NCBI GenBank assembly: GCA_903888815.1
Contig: CAISVC010000387.1
Coordinates: 1 to 11,815 of the forward strand
From: an uncultured Fibrobacterota bacterium
Lineage (GTDB): Bacteria > Fibrobacterota > Chitinivibrionia > Chitinivibrionales > Chitinispirillaceae
Direction: 5' to 3'
DNA: 11,815 nucleotides
Position numbers and translations under genes: made by a program. This document shows, in pieces, positions 1 through 6,081 of the stretch (positions are counted from its first letter, which is position 1; every line of letters begins with the position of its first letter). The notes below the pieces were generated by a model, which was given only the letters and a program-made list of their open reading frames with translations, was not told the DNA's origin and made no database searches.

Positions 1-1290
1 GCCCGGCCCTGCAGGCAGACCCTTGGCAATCGGCGCCAAAGCCTTTTCTGCCGCCGGGTCGAGCATGGGCAGGAGCAGCTCAACGAGCTGGGTCGGACCC
101 ACGCGCATGATCGCGGTCTCGGCGCTTATCAGCTTTTCCTTGTACATTTCGGTCGCCATGCGCACCGCGGCAACGCCGTTGCGTTTGCCCACGCGGCACT
201 GGAGCATGTACAGGATGCCCTCTTCGATCGTAAACTCGATGTCCTGCATGTCCTTGTAGTGTTTTTCGAGCCGTCTCTGGAACTCGTCGAGCTTTTTGTA
301 ATTCTCAGGCATGATCGATTCAAGCGTGGGCAGGTGCCTGCTCTGGTCATTGGCGGATTTGTCGTTGATCGGAGCAGGGGTGCGGATGCCGGCGACCACG
401 TCTTCGCCCTGCGCATTGACCAAGTATTCGCCATAGAAGTAGTTCTCGCCGTTGCCCGGGTTACGGGTGAACGCCACGCCGGTCGCGGAAGTATCGCCCA
501 GGTTGCCGAATACCATGCTCTGGACATTGACCGCAGTGCCCCATTCGTCGGGAATTCTTTCGATGCGGCGATAATCGACCGCGCGCTTGCCGTTCCAGCT
601 CATGAATACAGCGCCGATGCCTCCCCAAAGCTGCGCCTGCGGGTCCTCCGGGAACGGTTTGCCCATGGCTTCGAGTACCTTCCTTTTAAACTCCACGACA
701 AGCTGCTTGAGATCGTCGGCCGTCAGTTCGGTATCGTTCTTGTAGCCTTTCTGATGCTTCACCTGTTCGAGCATTTCATCAAGCTGCTTGCGGATCCCCT
801 TGCCGCCCTTGGGTTCAATGCCTTCTGCCTTTTCCATGACCACGTCGGCATACATCATGATGAGACGGCGGTAGGCGTCGTAGGCAAAGCGGGCGTTGCC
901 GGATTTTGCGATAAGGCCTTGAATAGTGACATCGTTAAGACCAATGTTGAGCACCGTGTCCATCATGCCCGGCATTGATCTGCGTGCGCCGGAACGGACC
1001 GAAATCAGGAGCGGGTTGGCCGCATCGCCGAACTTCTTGCCCATGAGTTTTTCGACTCTGGCAAGCGCCTCATCAACCTGTTTCTTAAGCTCTTTCGGAT
1101 AGGTTTTATTATGTTCATAATAAAAGGTGCAGACTTCTGTGGTGACGGTAAATCCAGGCGGGACAGGAAGTTGCAGGTCTTTATGGCCAGCCATTTCCGC
1201 CAGATTCGCACCCTTGCCGCCGAGCAGGTTTTTCATCGATTCATTGCCGTCTGCTTTGCCGCCGCCGAAGAAATAAACATACTTTGCCAT
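1..1290 (-). CDS. ppdK: Pyruvate phosphate dikinase, N-terminal part (cut by left edge)
   Basis: Pyruvate phosphate dikinase interconverts pyruvate, ATP and phosphate with PEP, AMP and pyrophosphate in the cytoplasm. The frame is open from an ATG at 1290 to the window edge, giving 430 residues of a family usually near 870-900. Visible marks of the ATP-grasp nucleotide-binding domain are GGKGANLAEM (24-33), PPGFTVTTEVC (44-54), SVRSGARRSMPGMMDTVLN (97-115), GDTSATGVAFTRNP (265-278), GEYLVNAQGEDVVAG (287-301) and LYMLQCR (360-366). The last residues, KGLPAGPG, are the usual lead-in to the phosphohistidine domain. The catalytic histidine and the PEP/pyruvate barrel therefore lie beyond the window. 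A GGAGG ribosome site at 1299-1303 sits 8 nt before the ATG and fixes the start. One small oddity is QCRVGKR where the family usually has QTRNGKR. The gene diverges from the plus-strand GH57-like gene across a 345-bp gap. The family call is very secure. Confidence 0.97.
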   Translation of the reverse strand, partial: MAKYVYFFGGGKADGNESMKNLLGGKGANLAEMAGHKDLQLPVPPGFTVTTEVCTFYYEHNKTYPKELKKQVDEALARVEKLMGKKFGDAANPLLISVRSGARRSMPGMMDTVLNIGLNDVTIQGLIAKSGNARFAYDAYRRLIMMYADVVMEKAEGIEPKGGKGIRKQLDEMLEQVKHQKGYKNDTELTADDLKQLVVEFKRKVLEAMGKPFPEDPQAQLWGGIGAVFMSWNGKRAVDYRRIERIPDEWGTAVNVQSMVFGNLGDTSATGVAFTRNPGNGENYFYGEYLVNAQGEDVVAGIRTPAPINDKSANDQSRHLPTLESIMPENYKKLDEFQRRLEKHYKDMQDIEFTIEEGILYMLQCRVGKRNGVAAVRMATEMYKEKLISAETAIMRVGPTQLVELLLPMLDPAAEKALAPIAKGLPAGPG

Positions 1291-1305
1291 ACCTATAACC
1301 TCCGC

Positions 1306-1334
1306 AACAGATGATTGTTTTTATATCTTGTCAA
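1306..1334 (-). promoter_or_regulatory. Candidate promoter of the pyruvate phosphate dikinase gene
   Basis: On the minus strand a perfect TTGACA (-35 consensus) lies at 1334-1329, 39 bp upstream of the ATG. At 17-bp spacing the -10 position reads TCTGTT, a poor match. An AT-rich TATAAA directly follows the -35 box but is too close to pair with it. Only the -35 box is persuasive. Confidence 0.3.
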
Positions 1335-1450
1335 CCGTTTTCCGGCAAACCATTATTTTCAAAAGGCATTTAATATATATCAAACATGCAGCATCAGGCA
1401 AAATTCACGTTCACGCGGGTCAACATGTTATTTCTTATAAATCAAGTTAC

Positions 1451-1591
1451 TGTTTGGAATGCAGAAAAGGTGCAGAGATGCAGAGGTTCAAAGGTGCATA
1501 CGGCGTACATTTTAAAGCATATCCCTTATCGCATCTTTTTTCAAACTCTGCGCCTTTGAGCCCCTGTCCCTTTGTGTCTCGATGTTTGGAA
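1451..1591. repeat. MITE-like element of inverted octamer repeats with 9-bp flanking direct repeats
   Basis: The left arm (about 1461-1498) is a run of degenerate octamers: TGCAGAGA, TGCAGAGG, TTCAAAGG, then TGCA. The right arm (about 1545-1580) carries the same motif on the opposite strand, reading CACAAAGG, GACAGGGG, CTCAAAGG, CGCAGAGT. Positions 1482-1498 pair with 1549-1565 at 14 of 17 bases, leaving a 50-nt loop. The direct repeat TGTTTGGAA occurs at 1451-1459 and again at 1583-1591, exactly bracketing the element as a target-site duplication would. No transposase is present, so any movement would have to be in trans. It could instead be a structural or regulatory intergenic repeat. Confidence 0.6.
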
Positions 1592-1601
1592 AAATTACTA
1601 T
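1572..1601 (+). promoter_or_regulatory. Weak candidate promoter for the GH57-like/STAS/SLT cassette
   Basis: TTGTGT at 1572-1577 and TACTAT at 1596-1601 are separated by 18 bp and would start transcription roughly 28 nt before the ATG at 1636. Both boxes match consensus only partly (4 of 6 at the -10). The -35 box lies inside the repeat element, so if real the repeat would supply part of the promoter. Confidence 0.2.
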
Positions 1602-1635
1602 TGAATCCTTACGTTCAGGATAATAAATTGTTAGT

Positions 1636-3570
1636 ATGAAACGCCACGCGGTCGCACTCCTGCTGCAGCCATATAAAAACCGTTTAATGGAGAAGAGCGA
1701 ACTCAAGGGATCAATTGACCGTTTTGCCGAACAGCTCCTCGAACTGGGTTCAGGATATCCTAATTTCCATTTCAATGTAGCGCTGCCGGCATATATCCTT
1801 GAGCTGCTTGATCCGCTCCTGCTTTCGAAACTTCGCGAAGCGCATAAACGCGGCTGCCTCGAATGGCTGCTGACCGGGTATACGGAACCGTTCCTGAGCT
1901 TTTCACCGGCATGGTTGACAGAAGATAATATCCGCCGGGGCATCCGGGTTTTTTCGGAACTTTCGGGCGCAGCGCCCGCCGGTTTCGTGCCGCCCTTCTC
2001 AAACTGGGAACCCTCGCTGATCGGACCGCTCCGCGCCATGGGCCTGAGTTGCGCCGTGGTCTCGGCCGCCGCCCTGCCGCCGCAGGCAAGGAATTTCTGC
2101 GGCTACTGGACCGCCGAGCACACCGGGAATACCATCGCCCTTTTTCCGGGTCATGTCCTGCACCATTACTCGGCGCCGGCAGACATCATCGACTGGCTGG
2201 AAAAGCTCATATCGCGCGATGAGCGTCATGCCGGCATCGACAAACTTGCGACTGTCCATTACCTGCTGCCGCTGCAGCCGGAGAGCGGGATCGACCCGTA
2301 CCGGTGGCTGAAATTCGCTGCCGGGGAACTTGATAAGCACCTGCTGCGCTACCAGCCGGTACTCCTGCAGGAGGCGCTCTCGCTGCAGCAGCCGGTCGGC
2401 CTGCAGCATCTGCCGGCCTGCCTGCCACCCCTCGGCATTCAGGACGAACAGGAACCGCATTATTTTCTGAACAAGCTCCGCTCGTTCGACCAGGTCGGCA
2501 TCATGCAGCGGAAGATGATGGAAATCTGCGACCGGGTGGCATCCCTGAAAGACAGCCGCCTCGCCGGGCAGCTTAAACACCGCCTCTATTTCCTCCAGGA
2601 TATCAACCGCTATCTCCCGGCTCCCAACAGCGGGTTCACGGTGCTTTCCGACCGGATGTGGACCTACGGACAGCTCATCGATATCGACAGAATCCTGAGC
2701 GGCAGCGAGGGCGTGGGAAACGGCCGGATCCAGATCACCGATTTTCTGCGGAACGGCAATAAATCGATCATTATGTCGAACGACAGCCTGAAAGTGTTCC
2801 TCGACTATAAAAACGGCGGACGACTTTTTGAACTTGACTATTGCCACAGGGCTGTAAACCTGTTCGCATCGTTCAACCCCCTGCCCCACACCCCGCCCGA
2901 TATCCTTTCGCCTTCAACATCCTATACCGCCTTCATCGACCGTATCCTTCCTGAACACGCCGCCGCTGCCGATATCATTGCCGGCAGCGTTCATGATACG
3001 GGCAATTTTGCCGAAGGAGCGTTTGAGTACAAAATCAAAAAAACCCCCGACAGCGTTAAAACGATTTTAAGCCGTCAGGGCGCATTTCTGCACCATGAAA
3101 AACTTTTTCCCCTGAATATGGAAAAAGTGTTCGGCCTGGAAAAGAACGAGGCAAACCTTTCGTTTGTCTACCAGCTCGTAAATCCTTCGCTCACGAACCT
3201 CGGTTTCGTTTTCGCCGTCGAACTGACACTCTCCCTGCCGGGAGCCATTGACCGGAATGTCCGCCTCACGAACAATAATACGGTGTATGCGAACATGGGA
3301 TGGGAGCCGATCATGCTCGAGCATACCGTCAAATGGAGCATAAGCGACCTCACGGCGGGAGTCCGGCTCCAGTTTATCACCCAGAAGCCGCTCGATGTCT
3401 TCATTCTTCCGCTCCCTGAAAAAGGTCAGCGCATCGATCCTGCCTGCGGCAGCAGGATAGTGCTGGTGGCACCGGTCGCACTCGAACAGAGTTCGGCCTG
3501 GCAGCTTATGGGCGCCATGAGCTTCCGGAAGATCCATGAAAAAGGAAAGGCCTTCGGCGATGCGCTCTGA
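1636..3570 (+). CDS. GH57 4-alpha-glucanotransferase-like protein, probable pseudoenzyme
   Basis: At 644 residues this matches the length and domain order of GH57 4-alpha-glucanotransferases (about 650-660): a GH57 barrel (1-265), a helical DUF1925-like part (265-350) and a beta-rich DUF1926-like part (from about 362). Landmarks include KRGCLEWLLTGYTEPFLS (71-88) for the family's KRGxLE...GxYEP, NWEPSLIGPLRAMGL (123-137), and NGGRLFELDYCHRAVN (393-408) for its YGGSIFELxxKxxAVN. From memory of the Thermococcus litoralis enzyme, the key residues are gone. HNHQP is LLLQP (8-12), the nucleophile in LTERVWxP is replaced by Phe121 (PPFSNWEP), and the acid/base Asp of HDDGEKFG aligns with Leu210-Leu211. 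The frame is intact, so the protein is probably kept for binding or scaffolding rather than catalysis. There is no signal peptide, so it should be cytoplasmic. The ribosome site before the ATG is weak. The end overlaps the STAS gene by 11 nt. Confidence 0.8.
   Translation: MKRHAVALLLQPYKNRLMEKSELKGSIDRFAEQLLELGSGYPNFHFNVALPAYILELLDPLLLSKLREAHKRGCLEWLLTGYTEPFLSFSPAWLTEDNIRRGIRVFSELSGAAPAGFVPPFSNWEPSLIGPLRAMGLSCAVVSAAALPPQARNFCGYWTAEHTGNTIALFPGHVLHHYSAPADIIDWLEKLISRDERHAGIDKLATVHYLLPLQPESGIDPYRWLKFAAGELDKHLLRYQPVLLQEALSLQQPVGLQHLPACLPPLGIQDEQEPHYFLNKLRSFDQVGIMQRKMMEICDRVASLKDSRLAGQLKHRLYFLQDINRYLPAPNSGFTVLSDRMWTYGQLIDIDRILSGSEGVGNGRIQITDFLRNGNKSIIMSNDSLKVFLDYKNGGRLFELDYCHRAVNLFASFNPLPHTPPDILSPSTSYTAFIDRILPEHAAAADIIAGSVHDTGNFAEGAFEYKIKKTPDSVKTILSRQGAFLHHEKLFPLNMEKVFGLEKNEANLSFVYQLVNPSLTNLGFVFAVELTLSLPGAIDRNVRLTNNNTVYANMGWEPIMLEHTVKWSISDLTAGVRLQFITQKPLDVFILPLPEKGQRIDPACGSRIVLVAPVALEQSSAWQLMGAMSFRKIHEKGKAFGDAL
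3541..3550 (+). promoter_or_regulatory. Ribosome binding site deciding the STAS gene start
   Basis: AAAGGAAAGG lies inside the 3' end of the GH57-like gene and 9 nt before the ATG at 3560. It favours that ATG over the in-frame ATG at 3536, which has only a weak purine stretch before it. The start at 3560 also places the STAS fold right at the N-terminus, as is usual. Confidence 0.6.
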
Positions 3571-4180
3571 AGCTCTCGATATCGTCATAGAGGGACGCGG
3601 CAACGCCACCTGGCTTATTTTGTCCGGACCGTTCCACAAAGAACAGATTCCCAATATCCGTGAAAAATTCACTGCATTGCTTGAGGATAACAACCGGCAT
3701 TTCGTTGTGGATCTCGAAGGGGTCGCGACGATTGACGAGGCTGCTGTGCAGATGTTCCTTGTTATCTTTAACGAGGTGCGTGATAAAGGGGGCGGGATCA
3801 GGTTCGTTTTTAAAAACCCGTTGGTCGCAAACGCCTTTGCCCCGTACCAGCGGCTGTTCCCGATCTTCCCGGACCCTGCAGCGCTGACTGCAGGCGGGTT
3901 CCTGGGAAGATTTGTCCGCCGGAGCAGCGTATTATCGAAAAAAACCGGAATACGTATTTCACGGCCGGTGGCGGTGTTCCTTCTTTTTGTTCTCTGCGGC
4001 TGGGTTCTGTCGCTGCTGTTTATCATACATCTGCAGAACCAGCGCCTCGCCGGACAGCAGAAAGAGCTTAATGAATTGACACAGTGGAAACAGCGGTCCA
4101 CCATCGAACTTAACACACTCAGGGAGCGCGTCCGGCCGCTCGAACAGCTCGGCATCCTGAGGGATACGCTGAAGGAGTAG
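3560..4180 (+). CDS. STAS-domain protein with TM helix and coiled coil
   Basis: This 206-residue protein begins with a STAS domain (about 6-107). It resembles anti-sigma factor antagonists and MlaB-like proteins: LDIVIEGRGNATWLILSGPF (6-25), then FVVDLEGVATIDEAAVQMFLVI (48-69), then a beta strand GGIRFVFKNP (78-87). The phospho-acceptor motif of SpoIIAA-type proteins, DSSG, is DEAA here (59-62), so phosphorylation at the usual serine is not possible. A basic linker (117-135) precedes one hydrophobic helix (about 136-157). A charged, glutamine-rich, probable coiled coil (160-195) would then sit outside the membrane. The gene overlaps the GH57-like gene by 11 nt and is followed after 4 nt by the SLT gene, so the three are probably translated together. 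A likely role is a membrane-tethered protein-protein interaction module; the partner is unknown. The STAS call is good, the function is not. Confidence 0.8.
   Translation: MRSEALDIVIEGRGNATWLILSGPFHKEQIPNIREKFTALLEDNNRHFVVDLEGVATIDEAAVQMFLVIFNEVRDKGGGIRFVFKNPLVANAFAPYQRLFPIFPDPAALTAGGFLGRFVRRSSVLSKKTGIRISRPVAVFLLFVLCGWVLSLLFIIHLQNQRLAGQQKELNELTQWKQRSTIELNTLRERVRPLEQLGILRDTLKE
4172..4177 (+). promoter_or_regulatory. Ribosome binding site of the SLT gene
   Basis: AAGGAG forms part of the last codons of the STAS gene and sits 7 nt before the ATG at 4185. The STAS stop codon (4178-4180) lies between the site and the start, a layout typical of translational coupling. Confidence 0.75.
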
Positions 4181-4184
4181 CGCC

Positions 4185-4946
4185 ATGGCGGGACAGGCCT
4201 CCTCGCGGCAGCGGTTCAGTCCCGGCTTTTTTGTCCGGTACCGCACAATCTGGTTTTCGGAATTTCTCGCCAATATCGTAATCGGACTCCTGCTCATTTT
4301 TCTCATGTCGATAACCGGTGCTATACTTCTCAATTCGCGGGCCATCCGTCTTCATGATGAGCGGATCGCCTCGCTCAAGGCCGATTCCCTGGCGCGCGCG
4401 CACTCAATCGCCGGAATCCGGGAGGAATTACGGGTGCTCACGCTTCTGCGGAACCTTGCCGGAACAAAGGCGGCAGACCGCACCCTGTGCAGTGTTGCCG
4501 CGATAGTCTGCCGCAACAGCAGGCAGTTCGGCTATGATCCGCTCCTGCTTGTCGCCGTAATCCAGGTAGAGGGAGTTTTCGACCCTCACGCTCTGGGCCG
4601 TTTCAGGAGCGGCACTCCGAGCGGGGCGCTCGGCCTCATGCAGCTCAAGTTCGAGACTGCCGTTGAAGTGGCACACCAGCTTAACATACCGGATATCACC
4701 AGAGAGGATCTCCTGAAGCCCGAGACCAACCTGCTCCTTGGCGCCGCCTACCTGACCCGTCTTATCACGCAGTTCAAGAGTTTCAGGCTGGGTCTTATCG
4801 CCTATAACCAGGGCCCGGTCAGCGTGCTGCAAACCCTGTCGGACGGCAAACCGCTTTCAAACGAATATTACCAGATGGTGCTGCGGAGCTATTATACGCT
4901 TAATAAATGTGCAAAAAAAATGGAGATGGTTTCAGTAACAAAATAG
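4185..4946 (+). CDS. Membrane-anchored SLT-family lytic transglycosylase
   Basis: This 253-residue protein is predicted to cleave peptidoglycan glycan strands in the periplasm. Residues 1-25 are basic and probably cytoplasmic, 26-48 form a hydrophobic membrane anchor, 50-95 are a likely coiled coil, and 105-245 are the SLT domain. The domain shows the catalytic glutamate E129 in LLLVAVIQVEGVFDPHAL, then GALGLMQLKFETA (147-159), the helix NLLLGAAYL (182-190) and LIAYNQGP (204-211). These correspond to the family motifs ExSxFxP, GAxGLMQ and AYNxGP. The stretch between the first two motifs (GRFRSGTPS) is slightly longer than usual. The anchor plus coiled coil copies the layout of the STAS protein encoded just upstream, so the two may form a coiled-coil complex in the membrane (inference). 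The start follows a clear ribosome site. Confidence 0.9.
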   Translation: MAGQASSRQRFSPGFFVRYRTIWFSEFLANIVIGLLLIFLMSITGAILLNSRAIRLHDERIASLKADSLARAHSIAGIREELRVLTLLRNLAGTKAADRTLCSVAAIVCRNSRQFGYDPLLLVAVIQVEGVFDPHALGRFRSGTPSGALGLMQLKFETAVEVAHQLNIPDITREDLLKPETNLLLGAAYLTRLITQFKSFRLGLIAYNQGPVSVLQTLSDGKPLSNEYYQMVLRSYYTLNKCAKKMEMVSVTK

Positions 4947-4954
4947 AAACCATC
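4925..4954. repeat. Perfect 9-bp inverted repeat over the SLT stop codon
   Basis: GATGGTTTC (4925-4933) and GAAACCATC (4946-4954) can form a perfect 9-bp stem with a 12-nt loop that contains most of the stop codon. No T-run follows, so it is not a standard intrinsic terminator. It could protect the 3' end of the message or slow transcription between the cassette and the epimerase gene. Confidence 0.35.
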
Positions 4955-5045
4955 ACGCCATTGGTTCCTCTGGAGATATATTTATTACTCTTCGTCGTAA
5001 GGCGTAAAAAGGAATAAACCATAACAAATAACAAAAGGGAGCATT
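4947..5045 (+). other. Gap before the epimerase gene with a good ribosome site
   Basis: This 99-nt gap is AT-rich. TTGGTT (4961-4966) and TATTAC (4983-4988) at 16-bp spacing are only a faint promoter candidate. AAGGGAG at 5035-5041 lies 4 nt before the GTG at 5046 and supports that non-ATG start. Whether the epimerase is co-transcribed with the upstream cassette cannot be decided from the sequence. Confidence 0.4.
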
Positions 5046-6008
5046 GTGAAAAAAACATTAGTATGCGGCGCCGGCGGCTTCATCGCCGGCCATCTGGTCA
5101 AGAAACTGAAAAGGGAAGGTTACTGGGTTCGGGGCGCGGATATCAAAGAACACGAATTCGCACCTACCCAGGCAGATGAGTTTTTCCGGCTGGATCTGCG
5201 GGAGGAAGAGAACTGTCAGACAGCGCTGACGCTGCCCAAGGGCACATTTGACGAGGTCTATCAGCTTGCAGCGGATATGGGCGGTATGGGTTTTATCCAC
5301 AGCGCGGAATGCGACATCATGCGCAACAGCGCGCTGATCAACATCCATATGACCCATAATGCGAAGAAACAACAAGTGCCGCGCTACTTTTTCTCCTCGT
5401 CGGTCTGTGTCTACCGTGATATGAAGCACGGTGAACCTGAGATGACCGAAGCAGAGGCGATCCCTGCCAACCCGGATAACGAATACGGCTGGGAGAAGCT
5501 TTACGCGGAGCGTATGGCGATGGCCTATGAACGCAACAAGGGAATGAAAGTCCGGATAGCCCGTTTTCAGAACTGCTATGGCCCGGAGGGCACCTGGCGG
5601 GGAGGGCGTGAAAAAGCTCCTGCAGCCCTGTGCCGCAAGGTCGCCGAAGCCCGGGACGGCGGTACGATAGAGGTCTGGGGAGACGGCACCGCCGTCCGCT
5701 CATATACCTACATAGACGATATGGTGGAAGGCATTTACATGCTCATGCAGTCCGATCTCCAGGGTCCGGTCAATATCGGCTGCCCGCAGTACGTCACCGT
5801 CGATGAACTGGCCAATGTTGTCACCGAAGTGTCAGGCAAAAAGATCACCTTCAGGCATGTTGACGGGCCGGTCGGCGTCCAGTCGCGCAATTTCAGCAAC
5901 GAACGTATTTACTCCATCGGCTGGAAGTCAAAATTCAACCTGAAACAGGGAATCGCCCTCACCTATCCATGGGTCGAGAAGCAGGTTAAAAAAAACCGTT
6001 CATCGTGA
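5046..6008 (+). CDS. GDP-mannose 3,5-epimerase-like NAD-dependent sugar epimerase
   Basis: This 320-residue short-chain dehydrogenase-type sugar-nucleotide epimerase starts with the NAD-binding loop GAGGFIAG (8-15). It carries signatures specific to GDP-mannose 3,5-epimerase: LAADMGGMGFI (74-84), SSSVCVY (117-123), YGWEK (147-151), and NCYGPEGTWRGGREKAPAA (176-194). The catalytic residues known from the Arabidopsis enzyme (Cys145, Tyr174, Lys178, Lys217, recalled from memory) align with C121, Y147, K151 and K190, so the enzyme should be active. The expected reaction converts GDP-D-mannose to GDP-L-galactose or GDP-L-gulose, probably for surface glycans in a bacterium. The start is a GTG with a good ribosome site. 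It lies 99 nt after the SLT gene and converges on the MBL gene. No other GDP-mannose gene is nearby, so the pathway and the exact epimer are inferred. A related 3,5- or 4-epimerase specificity remains possible. Confidence 0.87.
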   Translation: MKKTLVCGAGGFIAGHLVKKLKREGYWVRGADIKEHEFAPTQADEFFRLDLREEENCQTALTLPKGTFDEVYQLAADMGGMGFIHSAECDIMRNSALINIHMTHNAKKQQVPRYFFSSSVCVYRDMKHGEPEMTEAEAIPANPDNEYGWEKLYAERMAMAYERNKGMKVRIARFQNCYGPEGTWRGGREKAPAALCRKVAEARDGGTIEVWGDGTAVRSYTYIDDMVEGIYMLMQSDLQGPVNIGCPQYVTVDELANVVTEVSGKKITFRHVDGPVGVQSRNFSNERIYSIGWKSKFNLKQGIALTYPWVEKQVKKNRSS

Positions 6009-6081
6009 TATATGCGGGGCTGCCGGTAATGCAGGCAGAAGACTCGATTTCCCGCTGTTCGGGCGTAAGCTGATAGTTGCA
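6009..6081. other. Convergent gap between the epimerase and MBL genes
   Basis: These 73 bp separate two convergent stop codons. Two short hairpins are possible (CTGCC/GGCAG at 6020-6038 and CCCG/CGGG at 6051-6063), but neither is followed by a T-run on either strand. I see no convincing intrinsic terminator. Confidence 0.5.

Larger units (their letters stand above)
1291..1635. other. Divergent intergenic region with promoters and a repeat element
   Basis: This 345-bp stretch separates the two divergent genes and contains no convincing coding sequence. It is AT-richer than the flanking genes in its left third and right end. It holds a candidate promoter for the dikinase near 1306-1334, a repeat element at about 1451-1591, and a weak candidate promoter for the plus-strand cassette at 1572-1601. 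The open frame from a TTG at 1328 to 1639 runs through the repeat element and has no recognisable domain. Confidence 0.75.

Noticed and set aside
259..978. 239-residue open frame on the plus strand
   Set aside because: It lies wholly antisense to the well-conserved dikinase gene, has no recognisable domain, and is a GC-driven shadow frame.
1328..1639. 103-residue open frame on the plus strand in the divergent gap
   Set aside because: It starts at a TTG, crosses the inverted-repeat element, has no family motif, and overlaps the start of the GH57-like gene.
2260..2430. Cluster of CTGCAG and GCCGG words in the GH57-like gene as a tandem repeat
   Set aside because: No constant period; it reflects Leu-Gln-rich codons in a GC-rich gene.
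1999..2889. 296-residue open frame on the minus strand
   Set aside because: Antisense to the GH57-like gene, whose plus-strand frame matches a known domain order; no motif found in the antisense product.
3067..4155. 362-residue open frame on the minus strand
   Set aside because: It spans the antisense of two real genes. The product is rich in Arg, Ser and Pro with no domain or ribosome site.
6020..6063. Two small hairpins in the convergent gap as a bidirectional terminator
   Set aside because: Stems of only 4-5 bp and no T-run on either side.
6009..6081. Short minus-strand open stretch (about 25 codons, including LTPEQREIE) that might be a gene remnant
   Set aside because: Too short to tell from chance; no start, no family match, and it is bounded by two intact genes.
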